From assembly GCF_023856365.1 (NCBI RefSeq), contig NC_064555.1, positions 16,130,254 through 16,194,253 of the forward strand: 64,000 nt of DNA, in the 5' to 3' direction. Each line of letters starts with the position of its first letter. The first letter of the stretch is position 1. The notes under the pieces were generated by a model. It had not been told where the DNA came from. It was given only the letters and a program-made list of their open reading frames with translations, and did no database searches. This document shows positions 31,610-41,569 of the stretch, in pieces. The position numbers and the translations under genes are program-made. This DNA comes from Brienomyrus brachyistius (taxonomy: Eukaryota; Chordata; Actinopteri; Osteoglossiformes; Mormyridae).

Positions 31610-31750
31610 GTCACAGCACAGGGTCAGCCAACGTGCAGCCCCCCCTGGTGCAATTGGGGTTAAGGGTCTTGCTCAATAGTGACATCAGTTTTTGAACCAG
31701 CGACCCTTCCAATCACAGTCCTAACCTGCAGGTCCACATCCCATAGTTGA
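31610..31750 (-). mobile_element. SINE-like family B fragment, antisense
   Basis: CAGCCCCCCCTGGTGCAATT, GGGGTTAAGGGTCTTGCTCA, TTTTGAACCAGCGACCCTTC and CAATCACAGTCCTAACCTGC in antisense. The last two parts correspond to a tRNA-like head with a degraded B box. Confidence 0.7.
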
Positions 31751-31754
31751 ACCT

Positions 31755-32328
31755 GGGACCTTTCACACCCTAAGTGAGAACCCACATTTAAATTAAATCA
31801 ATTTTTCAGTAGTTCAATCATTACTTGCAGTTTTTCCTTCACTTTGTTTAAATAGGATTTTTTTTTCAGAGTTGGTATTGGCTGTAGCCCCGACCTTATT
31901 AAAGTAAGTTTGCTAAAAAAAGTGTGTGTGCTTGTTACACTCCATCTGTGGAGCTCTTGAAATGGTCTTTTTCATTCTGGATGTAGAAATTGGGCACCTT
32001 CTGCATTGTTATTCACATTGCCTTACTCATTTAATTAATTTTCATTAAGGGGTAATGGGGTTTCCTTAAGGATTGATTATTTTCTCACCAAGGGTAGTGA
32101 GATAATGTTGTTGAGAAACTCATGCTCTTTTATTACTTGCTTTTACCCCCTTAGCCTCATTGCTGTCCAATGGACACCCCCAATGCACAAACACACAAAC
32201 GTGGAAAGTTCAGGTTCAGAAAGTACAAATCTAAACCATGATTTTGTTTCAACTGACCCGAAAAAACTGAAACCGAAAACCGAAAGAACTTTCCACCTCT
32301 GCAAATACACACATACACAAACACACAC
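31755..32328. other. Unassigned non-coding stretch
   Basis: No gene or repeat recognised, apart from scattered ACACAAACACACA near 32306-32330 that borders the next element. Confidence 0.4.
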
Positions 32329-32332
32329 AGGT

Positions 32333-32572
32333 TTGTAATTATATGTTTGTGGGGACCCTCCATTCATTTCACCTGGTAAAATTCTAATCCCAACATGATG
32401 ACCCCTACCCAGCCTTAACCTTAAGCATAAGTAACCAAATATGTAACAAAGTAACATAAGTAACAAAATATGAGACTTTTGGCATTTTTAGATTTTAGAT
32501 TTTTATTGTATTTACAGATACTTGTGGGGACCTGAAAAATGGTCCCCACAATATCAAAGTGACAGGTTTGGC
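32333..32572 (+). mobile_element. GGGGAC/GTCCCC inverted-repeat element, copy 3
   Basis: AGGTTTGTAATTATATGTTT, GTGGGGACCCTCCATTCATT, then CCCTACCCAGCCTTAACCTT, AAGTAACCAAATATGTAACA, a T-rich stretch, and the closing CTTGTGGGGACC...GGTCCCCACA pair. Parallel to copy 2. Again a CA-type tract touches the GTTTGTAATTA edge. Confidence 0.78.
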
Positions 32573-32579
32573 TTCTGAG

Positions 32580-33030
32580 GGGGAACCTACTATAGCTACA
32601 ACCCCTGAGCTTAGAAGTTACTATTATCAATCTGATTCCTGGCTTGCTTGGTCCTTTTCTCTGAGAAATCTCACCAGGGCTCTGATTGGCTCCTTTTCAA
32701 GGGCTTCGCCTTTTACGGTCACCACTTCCCCAACTGCAAACTCGCTCTCAAAGTTGGGCTCGATCCCAACAGCAAGCTCAAGTGAGGTGACAAAGAAAGT
32801 ATGAACCGGACGTGGGTTAAACTGCTGTGTATCTGGCATTTACATTGCTAGCCACTGATCCAATTCTTCTAATGATGGGGTTAAATACGGTACGTTCCTG
32901 TAGAGCCAGCCTAATGAGCGTATATGGCAATGGCGTGAATAGATATATATTGTAAGGCACTGAAACAAAAAGACGTTGTAGTACCAATAACTACTGACAC
33001 AAGACTTACAGTACTTGGCACTACTATTTC
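32580..33030. other. Unassigned non-coding stretch
   Basis: No gene. Minus frame 32627-32839 has no recognised domain. Confidence 0.4.
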
Positions 33031-33038
33031 AATAATGA

Positions 33039-33398
33039 TAGGGTGACCAGATAATCAATGACAGGGAGGACACTTCGAACTAAGACAGGATCTGTAAAGT
33101 ACCATTTCAATTAAAAGGACCGGGATTTCACTTAAGCACTGAGCTCTTGCTGTTTGCTGATTGGTCAGTCTCTGAGCTCTTTCTGTGTGCTGATTGGTCA
33201 GTCTCCTGTAATCATGTTTGTGTCACTGATGTTAATGCGAAACAGCTGGATGAGTTTTTCAATCAAGGAAACAAACCAGTCAAATCACAAGAAGAACTGA
33301 ACTATTTAGCCAAACACAGGAGCCTTTCAGTTTGAACGCAGTTTGTAAAACCTGAAGTAGCTCAAAGTGTCCTTGACATGGATTATCTGGTCACCCTA
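33039..33398. mobile_element. MITE with TAGGGTGACCAGATAATC termini
   Basis: Left TAGGGTGACCAGATAATC and right GATTATCTGGTCACCCTA are exact inverted repeats of 18 bp bounding 360 bp. TA on each side could be a TA target duplication or part of the terminus, so the superfamily is left open. The interior contains a 33-bp direct tandem repeat (33139-33171 and 33172-33204) with two ATTGG (inverted CCAAT) motifs. No transposase frame. Confidence 0.85.
33139..33204. repeat. 33-bp tandem dimer inside the MITE
   Basis: Two copies beginning CTGAGCTCTT and ending GATTGGTCAGTCT, differing at two positions. Confidence 0.9.
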
Positions 33399-33399
33399 T

Positions 33400-33540
33400 A
33401 TAATGTCGACCCAGAAAGGTACATTTGTAACAAAGGACTAGTCATTTCTGTTCTTATTCAAGGGCCAGATTTAGCACTATGAAACTGCCTGAACATTTAT
33501 AGAATATGATGTCTTACAGAGTCATCCCTCCCAGCCCAGT
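33400..33540. other. Short unassigned spacer
   Basis: Nothing recognised. Confidence 0.4.
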
Positions 33541-33697
33541 AGTGGTCCCATATTGGTCAATAGCACGACTGACAGCTTGAACAACTAACCAGTGAGAACT
33601 TGATTGCATGGGGCACCTGTAGTGATCCTACTTGGTCGGTGGCATTACTGACAGCTTGATTGACCAATCAGCGAAAACCTGATTGCATGGGGTGCAA
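33541..33697. repeat. Imperfect ~78-bp tandem dimer
   Basis: Unit 1 at 33541-33620 and unit 2 at 33621-33697 share AGTGRTCC, TTGGTC, ACTGACAGCTTGA, and CTTGATTGCATGGGG / CCTGATTGCATGGGG in the same order. About 75% identity by eye, so an old duplication. Confidence 0.75.
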
Positions 33698-33836
33698 GAA
33701 TAGACAGACTTTAACTAGTAAGCAGCCATTTTTCTGGGTGAAGAAATGTGTCATTGGATCTTTCAGTTACAGAATCCAATTCCTTGCTCTTATGGCATAA
33801 GCAGTACATACTGTATATAAGCAGAGACTTACGTAA

Positions 33837-34085
33837 CCTCCTGAGACCCCACCCATTCATTTATGTCCATTGTAGCGGACATTTTGTTTTTGCACCTGTC
33901 TTTTCACTAATGTAAGGAAACGTATTTATTCCTGTTGTACACTAAAAAGGACATGCGGTGAAATTAAAAATAAAAATAAATTACAAAAAATCCAAATTGT
34001 AAGATGTGTTATTTCCTCCAAATACATTGAAAATCACAGATAACCTAAAACTGAAGGACACTCTCTTTCCTTGGGTCTCAGGGGG
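33837..34085. mobile_element. MITE with CCTGAGACCC termini
   Basis: Left CCTCCTGAGACCC and right GGGTCTCAGGGGG are inverted repeats of 13 bp with one mismatch, enclosing 249 bp of AT-rich non-coding DNA. No TTAA or other clear TSD. The superfamily is not determined. Confidence 0.7.
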
Positions 34086-34089
34086 ATGC

Positions 34090-35362
34090 AGAAACAGATG
34101 ACATACATGCGTTAAGTTTGCAGGTACTTGTCATAAGTGTGTGTTTTTCTTATGCAGCTACCCGTAACCTAGGTTACACATATGTTTTTTACAACCATCA
34201 CACATCAGTCTGCTCAAGTGTCTTCATCAAGAGCCACTAAAGCCCCACCCCCCTCTTTTTAAGTCAGTATAAAGTGCTGAAAATCGTCCGCATCCCCCAG
34301 CCAACCCAGGTTTAATGACAAGCTTACAAATGGCACCTATAAGCAGATGCGGACTAATACACATTCTCTCCGCTCCTTGTTAGAGTAAAAGCCCTCGTTG
34401 GCGCAGGAGGTTAAGTGCATCCGGAACAAAAAAATTGCAACTTCTGTGTTAGAAAAATATTGCTTTTAAATGTCTCAGAATGGCATTGCGGGAGGGGGTG
34501 GACTGAGGGAATAGTTTTACAAGTGCAAAAAGACGACAAAAGAACAGAAAGTCGACATGCGAACTCACCAGTTCATTGTCTGCTCAATTGGCGAATGCTG
34601 TCTTGCGGCGCCTAGTACACTGGTTTACACTGTGAATTACTGCAATTAAGTGAAGCTGAAGTAATCTCGTGCCAGCAGGAAACGAGATCGGAGCAGGGGA
34701 GATGTTCGTGGCTGTGCAGTGCTGATGGGTATAGTGCCTTCCGGAAACTTCAAAAGGCCTTTGATGGTGCACAAAAGTCCACATAAGTTTATCTTTTGGC
34801 TATTTAAGAAACGGGAATATATTAAAATTTCAGACACTTTTTTTTTCATTGTCTTGATTTGTGTCTACACTCCTCTTCTTTTTCTGGCACCTGTAATGTT
34901 TTTAAAACCACATGGAGCAGGTGTGATGCATTTCTATGAAGGACCACTTAGTAAGTATTTAGATTTTTTTTTCCTCATTCTGGTTTGCAAACCAAATACG
35001 AAGAGTTGTCAATCTTAGATAAGGACATCATTAACTGAGAGCGAGGGCAGAGATGAAGCGCAACATGTGAGGCAGAAATGTCTGAAAGGGCTGCGAGATT
35101 TTTATGCTTTCAGATAAAATGGTTTTGCAAGTTTCGTCTGGTAGCTTCGAGAAGGGCTAATCACTTATATCCCAAATCCTTGTTAAGGGCTCAGTTAATG
35201 CACATAAAGTGTAATCTGCATAAACTGCATAAATATTGAACTCAGCTGACGTTAATCTGCATAGCACAGTCCTGTGAAGTGCACAGTATGATCTAGCACA
35301 CAATGTTCAACAACCAGTTGTTGAAAATTAGCAACTAAGCCACCTGCAACCTGCAAACCTGC
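34090..35362. other. Unassigned non-coding stretch
   Basis: Contains a GTAACCTAGGTTAC perfect palindrome near 34166-34179 and a lone tRNA A-box-like GGCGCAGGAGGTTAAGTGCA near 34399. No gene, and no complete SINE. Confidence 0.4.
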
Positions 35363-35366
35363 TTTT

Positions 35367-35436
35367 TAAAACTTTTTTTTACACCAATAGAGTGTGAGAA
35401 TGAAACTTTTTTTTTTCACTAATAGAGTGTGAGAAT
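35367..35436. repeat. ~37-bp tandem duplication
   Basis: ACTTTTTTTTACACCAATAG then AGTGTGAGAATG is repeated immediately as ACTTTTTTTTTTCACTAATAG then AGTGTGAGAATA. Confidence 0.8.
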
Positions 35437-35439
35437 ATT

Positions 35440-36090
35440 GTGATCTTCAGGACACAAAACACTCCTGGAAACATCCATTCTCTTTCTCGTTGTTTCAGCT
35501 TGGTTTCATTCGGGAATCGATGAGACTACTTGAATGGTTTTTTGTGTCTTAAAGCATGTAGATATTTACATACATACTGTATGTGGTTACATCATCAAAC
35601 ATACATGTTTCGTCCATCACTCTAGAAGCCTGTGTGAGTTAAAGAGCTGTATAAGGCTCAAAGCTCCACTTTCTATCGTCACGGTCTTTAGGGATGGTGT
35701 TACGGCGGGGTATGCAGGTGTCCTGTGCATTTTTTCTCTGTATGGGAAGTAAATTGCTGATTGGATTGTTCATCTTCATAATTCTCTCTGTTATGAGGAG
35801 AAAATGGATTTCTGGGAATTTTATTCATCTGCTATGTCCAAGCCGTCTGTTCTATTCATTTGATATAATGAATCAGAGAAATTGAAAACAAACAAAACTC
35901 AAATGAAGGCAGCTGATTATTCTGCAGTGATAACAAGCCATAGCCAAACCCCTGTTTTATGCAGACAATCGATTCCTTCCCAGGTTGTCAATCACATGCT
36001 CGTCCTCCCTGTTTGTACGGCCTTGAAACAACATTGGAATTTATAACAAATGGTCGAATCTCCCTGTGACCAGGGTGGAGACAGAACCTC
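35440..36090. other. Unassigned non-coding stretch
   Basis: No gene or repeat recognised. Confidence 0.4.
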
Positions 36091-36094
36091 TCCA

Positions 36095-36662
36095 AGAATG
36101 AGGGATTTGTAGCCACAGTCAACACTACTTGGCAACAACTGTATGACTTAATGTATGTGGACGACCCGATTAATTAGAGGAATCACCTAAATTAGCCACA
36201 CCCATTACTGACACGAGTATATAATTAAGCACAGCGTCCTGAAACAAACATTAGCGGCAAAATGGGTGGCCTTACAGGAGAGGTTATTGCCTTTCCACTT
36301 GGCACCGTCAGAGGATTCCATCTTACCAACAAGTCGATTTCCCACATTCCTGTCCTGCTAGGACCGACCTTGGTCAACCAAAAGTGAAGTGACTGTGAAG
36401 GTCAGAACATCGGGGAGCAAGTTCGGCTGTGATGCGGTCAGTCGCACGAGCTCACAGAACGGGACCTGATCAAGCAACATCAATATCCAACCTGAATGGT
36501 AGCAAGTCCCTCCAGCCATGTTCCAACATCTGATAGAAAGCCGTCCAAGGAGAGCAGAGGCTATTACAGCAACAATAGGCCAGACAACTTCATGTTACCC
36601 TTAGTTCCAGAATGAGAGGTTGGACAAGCTGGTGTCCACATACTTTTGGTCATATAGTATAT
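36095..36662 (+). mobile_element. Tc1/mariner relic with internal deletion
   Basis: The middle (36261-36470) is the start of a Tc1-type transposase gene. CCACTTGGCACCGTCAGAGG, CAACAAGTCGATTTCCCACA and CTCACAGAACGGGACC match, from memory, the helix-turn-helix region of a fish Tc1 family. Directly after this comes the distal part (CAGAGGCTATTACAGCAACA) and the 3' terminus GTCCACATACTTTTGGTCAT with an ATATAGTATATA edge. The DDE catalytic core is therefore deleted, and the remaining frames carry stops. The left inverted repeat was not found. Dead and non-autonomous. Confidence 0.8.
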
Positions 36663-36664
36663 AT

Positions 36665-36990
36665 GTTGATCCTTATTAAATTGCTTTGTTTATACATTCA
36701 GCTAAAGCATAGTTACTTTTTAAGGCTTTACGCAACAGTATTTTTTTGCTGTAAAAGTTCAGATGATTTTTTGGCACCTGTCAGATTCCTGTGAGTTCAG
36801 GCCAGAAGTGCTCAGCCAGTCAGGGCAGGATGGAGATCTCTGGGGAGCCTTGGCTGTTTAGCCAGCCGGGCCCCTGAATTTGGCCCTAGGGTACAGCCTA
36901 CACATTCATGCCGTCAGCCAGCCATGTCCCACTTGCTGATCCGGACCTTGATTCCATGCGTTTCCTGCTCTGAGGGAGCTCATTAGCCTT
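36665..36990. other. Unassigned non-coding stretch
   Basis: Nothing recognised. Confidence 0.4.
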
Positions 36991-36995
36991 TACCC

Positions 36996-37566
36996 TAAAG
37001 TTGGTTCATACGTCTCCACACAATCGCAACACTCACGTATCCACTCTGTGTATCCGTACACGGAAATGTGCGTAGTTCTACGGTCAAGCCTCATACTTTG
37101 CACATGTGCACAACGTGTTGAATTTATATATTTTTTTATAATAATAACAGGAATTATTATTCTGAGATTCCCTGCACATGTACCATAGCAGTGAGGTTTG
37201 TATCCATTTCTCTGTGTTTTACAAATTCAGAGACTCAGTTCACAGAGTTGCCAAATTCGCTCAGCTGGCTAGGGGTGAGATTTTCAATTCGAGGCAAGTC
37301 TGCGCACACATGCACATGCATTTACATGTATGTAACTGTTTTATTACCTTGTGAACAGTCTGTAGGGTTTGCAGACTACGCCAACGCTCGTCAAAGGCAT
37401 CCTTGTTCGTATTTAAAGTGGGCGCTAGCTAATGGATCGTGTCCAGAACTGCGCATACACAGCTGCGCAGACACAAGTTTGGAGTGCAGACAATGATGTC
37501 AAATGCACCATGAACATCTGAGCGGACACGTCCGTTAGTACGCATTCGCTGTATGAACCAGGCTTG
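36996..37566. mobile_element. ~570-bp non-autonomous element with GGTTCATAC termini
   Basis: Left AAAGTTGGTTCATACG and right GTATGAACCAGGCTTG share an inverted TGGTTCATAC core. Sub-terminal sequences are rich in GCGCATAC / CGTAT-like words on both sides, as in fish hAT-like elements with AGCCTGGTTCATAC ends (from memory). No transposase frame and no TSD. Confidence 0.6.
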
Positions 37567-37569
37567 AGG

Positions 37570-38388
37570 GGTGTGTCACCCTTGACTTGCCAAGGACAGA
37601 GAGGCATTTTGTAGGGATAGAACGGAGCCCCCTGCCTCTACACACAAATCTCCGCTTGAAACCAGCATGCAGTGTAATGATAAAGAGTGTTACTCACTGT
37701 TGGAGGCAAACTGTTAGGCACTGTATCGTTGGATAGAACCACAACACTCAGAAGCTGATGCTGTTGAGAGTGTTTATTCTCTGTGCAAGAAACTGAGATG
37801 TGTTCAACCTGTTGCCCTCTTGTGGCACTCTTGTAAATCATCATGTTATTTTATTAATTTTCTCCTGGAATGAAAAGCCCTTTCACATGATCTGCAATTA
37901 AGTAAGAAATCACTTTCCGAAAGTCCATTTGTCTTGAATTATGCGGTGCGGTTTTATTAAATTGACAAATGCCCCTAATATTTTAATGCAATGTCTGTTG
38001 TTTTTCCTTTTTATACATATTAATAAGATTATTTTTTTTAACACTGGTGCTTACACAAGTGTTTGCTTTTAGGAACCTGATACTTCTCATTTCTGTGGAA
38101 AAGCTTTATGGTTGGCTGAAATAAAGCTGAATTTAACCCAAAGAAAGACCCTGGTGATTTGCCAGGTCCTGGCCTCTGTTTACCGTAGTTTAATGGCAGG
38201 TGATTGTCCAGGGAACTTAGAATAGTGATACGCACAACCAAGCCTACAATTTTAAATATCTATATATCTTGGTGTTTTACTGGAGCTACAGTATTTCAGG
38301 AAACATCAGCAGGAGTCCAGGTGGTGTCTGTAGTCCTTAAGACACTGAATGCCCTGATAAATGGGCTCCAGACAACTGGCATAGGTCT
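37570..38388. other. Unassigned non-coding stretch
   Basis: No gene or repeat recognised. Confidence 0.4.
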
Positions 38389-38389
38389 T

Positions 38390-38490
38390 GTTTAGGGGCG
38401 AAACGTCACTCTGCTGGCCCAGGGATTTGAACCAGAAACCTTCCGATCATGGACATGGAATCCTAACCTGGACCATACACCACCCTATTC
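38390..38490 (-). mobile_element. SINE family B head, antisense
   Basis: In the minus sense, CCAGGTTAGGATTCC (A-box region) and GGTTTCTGGTTCAAATCCCT (B box GGTTCAAATCC, intact) lead into GGGCCAGCAGAGTGACGTTT. The B box is the best preserved of this family in the window. The rest of the SINE is absent. Confidence 0.72.
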
Positions 38491-38494
38491 GCTT

Positions 38495-38990
38495 AGGAAA
38501 GACGCCAAGAGGCGCTCTAACAAACCAAGAATGTGAATACAGTCTCAGCAGGAAGCTCAGCACTTCATGAATATTTTACATTAATTGCATGAAATCTGTG
38601 TGCCTTATTGTACCACAGAAGCATTCTAGGTAATTAACCAGGAAATATACAGGCCTCTCGTAACATAAGGAAAAGACTGTTACTGATAGCAGAGAATAAA
38701 TACCTCTTTAGAGCCAGTCAGACCTGCAGAAGCACAGTAAGCAGAAATATAAAAGGCAGGGAAAGAGGACAAGGAAATTTGTGCTCCTGCCCCCACACTG
38801 TATCCGTGAATTTCAGCTGCATTTCTCTTTTTTGTTTGCACTTAGACTGAAGAGTGCTGTGAGGTTTGGGTCAGCTCTAAGCCGGCATGCAGCTTAGCAG
38901 GAGGTGGAGTGGAAACACAGGGCCAAATCTGGCAGTGAGGACCCAAGATGGCCTGGCCTCTTGCTCTGCTTACACAAAGACAGCCAGGCA
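38495..38990. other. Unassigned non-coding stretch
   Basis: No gene or repeat recognised. Confidence 0.4.
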
Positions 38991-38995
38991 AACAT

Positions 38996-39287
38996 GGACA
39001 GGGAGAGAGACAGACAGACAGGTGGAGAGACAGCGATAGACAGACAGGCAGAGAGGGACAGACAGACAGAGATAGACAGACAAGCAGAGAGAGATAGACA
39101 GACAGGCAAAGAGACAGACAGAAAGACAGGCAGAGAGAGAGACAGGCAGAGACAGACAAGTAGAGAGAGAGATAGACAGAGAGGCAGAGACAGACAGGCA
39201 GAGAGATAGACAGTTAAGCATGAGACAAAAAAACACAGCCAGAGAGAGGCAGACAGAAAGACAGTCAGGAGAGAGACAGACAGGCGG
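38996..39287. repeat. GACA/CAGA-rich low-complexity tract
   Basis: About 290 bp of purine-rich GACA, CAGA and GAGA units (GACAGACAGACAGGTGGAG and similar). It produces apparent Arg/Asp/Gln-rich or Leu/Ser/Cys-rich proteins in every frame of both strands, which are artefacts. Interruptions show it is an old, degenerate array. Confidence 0.92.
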
Positions 39288-39289
39288 AC

Positions 39290-39450
39290 GGTTATTTACT
39301 TTGCAGACTTTCTCATATGCCTGTGACACAATTTGCCTTTCTCAGACGCCAATGACGCAAGGATTAAGGGTCTGTTCAGGGTTCAGTAGGCTAAGATGGG
39401 AAGGGGTGAGGGGTGACTTTAGCTGTCCATACCTCTACTCTTTCATCTTC
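39290..39450. other. Short unassigned spacer
   Basis: Nothing recognised. Confidence 0.4.
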
Positions 39451-39455
39451 CAACC

Positions 39456-39606
39456 CGAGGCGATTCGAGGATTTAAGATGGGGAGCATACGAAGGGCAAT
39501 CACCACACAGAGGGGCCAACCTTATCATTAGCTAATCGGAGAGTGACAGGGAAGGGGGCACTCTGGGGGCCAATCAGTTTTCAGCTGGGGTCAGTGCCCC
39601 TGTGGC
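39456..39606 (+). mobile_element. hAT-like MITE, CAGGGGCG family, diverged copy
   Basis: GAGGCGATTCGAGGATTTAA, GAGTGACAGGGAAGGGGGCA, CCAATCAGTTTTCAGCTGGG and GTCAGTGCCCCTGTGGC follow the order of 1520-1700. The extreme CAGGGGC and GCCCCTG ends are degraded. Confidence 0.75.
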
Positions 39607-39609
39607 ACA

Positions 39610-41040
39610 CATGTATAGGTATGCCCTCGCTCCAAATGTAGTGTGACTGACATCTTCCCACTCATTTGTCTCTCTCAAACTCACGCTTACAAATGATCAC
39701 AATTCAGCTATTTCACATTTCTGCACAAGCAAGCAGATACACGTGTACCTGCATGGCACTTGCTCCACGCTTGTGATGGCACACACACAGACACGTACAC
39801 ACACACACGCAATCACTGAAAAACCCTGCTCTCCTCCCCTCTCCGTGACCTGACACATACAGCATAAACAGCCATGTCCTTCTACATCAAACTCCTTCAC
39901 GATGCTGAAGAAGCGCCGACCGCAGCTGTGCTTTGCCGCCCGATCGTGTATATCGGCGTGGCACAGATAAGTCAGAGTGCGAAAGAACGGATCGGCACAG
40001 GCTGAGAGCAGAAGCACCTATCAGCCACAGTCAAAACACAAGGCACATCACCAGCAACTTCTGCTTCCAGAGATACGATGTGTCTCGAGGAGGGTAACTT
40101 ATTCCATGACATACAGACATGTGCAGGAATAGAATATTTGCTACTAGCCAACTGGCTAGTAAAGAGCTGAAAAAATCAAGAAGAGAAGAGGTGGTGCTTG
40201 AGAATTAAGTGATGCGGTAAATCTAGTTTTATTTTTTTTTACTTCTGTTTGATCTATCTTGCCAGTGTCCCCACTAAATGTTACCTCTGGAAAACGCGGA
40301 ATCTAACACCAGATACTAATTCATCAGGCCCTTAAATTTGATTGGCTGACTGGAAGGAGGCTGAAACTAGGATTGGCCAAGAAGACCATGCATAGGTTTT
40401 CACCCCAGGTCTGTGTGCCTGTGCCGAGAGATGAACACACAATGTAATGTGGGTTTTTGTTGTAGTCCGACATGCAATTTCTTTGTTTAGCTACTGGGCT
40501 AGTGTTCAGTTTTTCGTATTCGCCCTGCATCCATGAATTACTCGCCTCTGGTGCATGGGTAAGCTTCACTTCCGGCCTTAGATATGTAGCTCCAAAACCA
40601 AATCCTTGCTACTGGCTGTAATTTTTTTGTGTTTCTTTGTATTTTCGCTAAAAGCCTGGGGCCTGTTGAGGTTTCTGACCAAGGCGGGAAGCAAAGGGGG
40701 TGTGGCTTTAGCCGTCCAACCACTGTGATAATTGGATCAGTCCGTAGGGACTCAATGAAACTCATATTGATTTAACTCAGTCCCCGTTGGATTGTGTAGT
40801 ACTTAGTGTGTAAATAGAGCCGTTTCAACTGTAAATGAAGCCTAAAGTCACTGGTGAGAATGCAGCGGTGTCTCTATAGCCTACTGAGGTTCTCTCTGCA
40901 TCTGCAATCAATGACAGGGCTGCTGAGGCCATTTATAGCACGTTCGCTAAAAACTGGATGAAGAAGCTGCATTCATTTCATATTTCTCTCATATCAGTCA
41001 TGCTGCTTTATTGATTCTTTATATAATACTGGAGTACTTT
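39610..41040. other. Unassigned non-coding stretch
   Basis: CA-rich tract at 39779-39811 (ACACACACAGACACG, ACACACACACAC). No gene or other repeat recognised. Confidence 0.45.
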
Positions 41041-41047
41041 AGCAGTC

Positions 41048-41068
41048 TTTTTTTTTGGGGGGGGGGGG
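41048..41068. repeat. T9-G12 homopolymer junction
   Basis: Nine T followed by twelve G. G-runs of this length are hard to sequence and call. Confidence 0.85.
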
Positions 41069-41214
41069 AAGATACACAGAGTTCAAATAAATTGAATTAT
41101 CACTTTATTTACCTGGTTTTAACAAATAGGCTACTAAGTAGCTTCATGTAAGGTTATGGTGAGAGGAATACATTTATGAACTAAAGTTTTTAAAAAAGTA
41201 GCATATATCTTTAA

Positions 41215-41275
41215 CCATATACTGGATATGGAGTAATGGAAAATGGATGGATGGATGGATGGATGGACGGATAGT
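41215..41275 (+). repeat. SINE/LINE tail with (GGAT)n
   Basis: CATATACTGGATATGGAGTA, ATGGAAAAT, then five GGAT units. Only the last ~30 bp of the parent element is left. Confidence 0.65.
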
Positions 41276-41314
41276 TTTAATATTATGACCAAATGTGAGG
41301 CTGGAGATTGGGTG

Positions 41315-41566
41315 CTGCTTGTGGGAAGTGAGTAACGGTGACTATTTGGCACAAATAATGTAGTAGTACACTCGTAGAGTACTTAATGTATTAATTAGAT
41401 GGAAACTGGTACGTACTGATCCTCTGTTTGTTCACCATTAATCACTCAGTTCAACAGTTCATGCATTTCATGCAGTTACTATGTTAGTTCATGATCTGTA
41501 CATGAGTAGTAATTGAGTTACTAAGTTGTTTGTGCCCCTCAAGTAAAGTGTTACTGTATGTTCTGA
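41315..41566 (+). mobile_element. MITE of the CTTTACTTGA family, unbroken copy
   Basis: Its reverse complement starts GTAACACTTTACTTGAGGGG and carries CACAAACAACTTAGTAACTC, AATTACTACTCATGTACAGA, TCATGAACTAACATAG and TGGTGAACAAACAGAGGATC, matching 29198-29720 on both sides of the SINE there. No coding frame. Confidence 0.68.
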
Positions 41567-41569
41567 TGA

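Noticed and set aside
33031..33406. 8-bp hAT-type TSD around the TAGGGTGACC MITE
   Set aside because: AATAATGA and TATAATGT agree only in part, and a TA duplication fits equally well, so no superfamily is claimed.
34395..34420. tRNA A-box-like GGCGCAGGAGGTTAAG
   Set aside because: Isolated 20 bp with no B box downstream.
38842..39329. Cys/Leu/Ser-rich and Arg/Asp/Gln-rich open frames
   Set aside because: Entirely translations of the GACA low-complexity tract in different frames.
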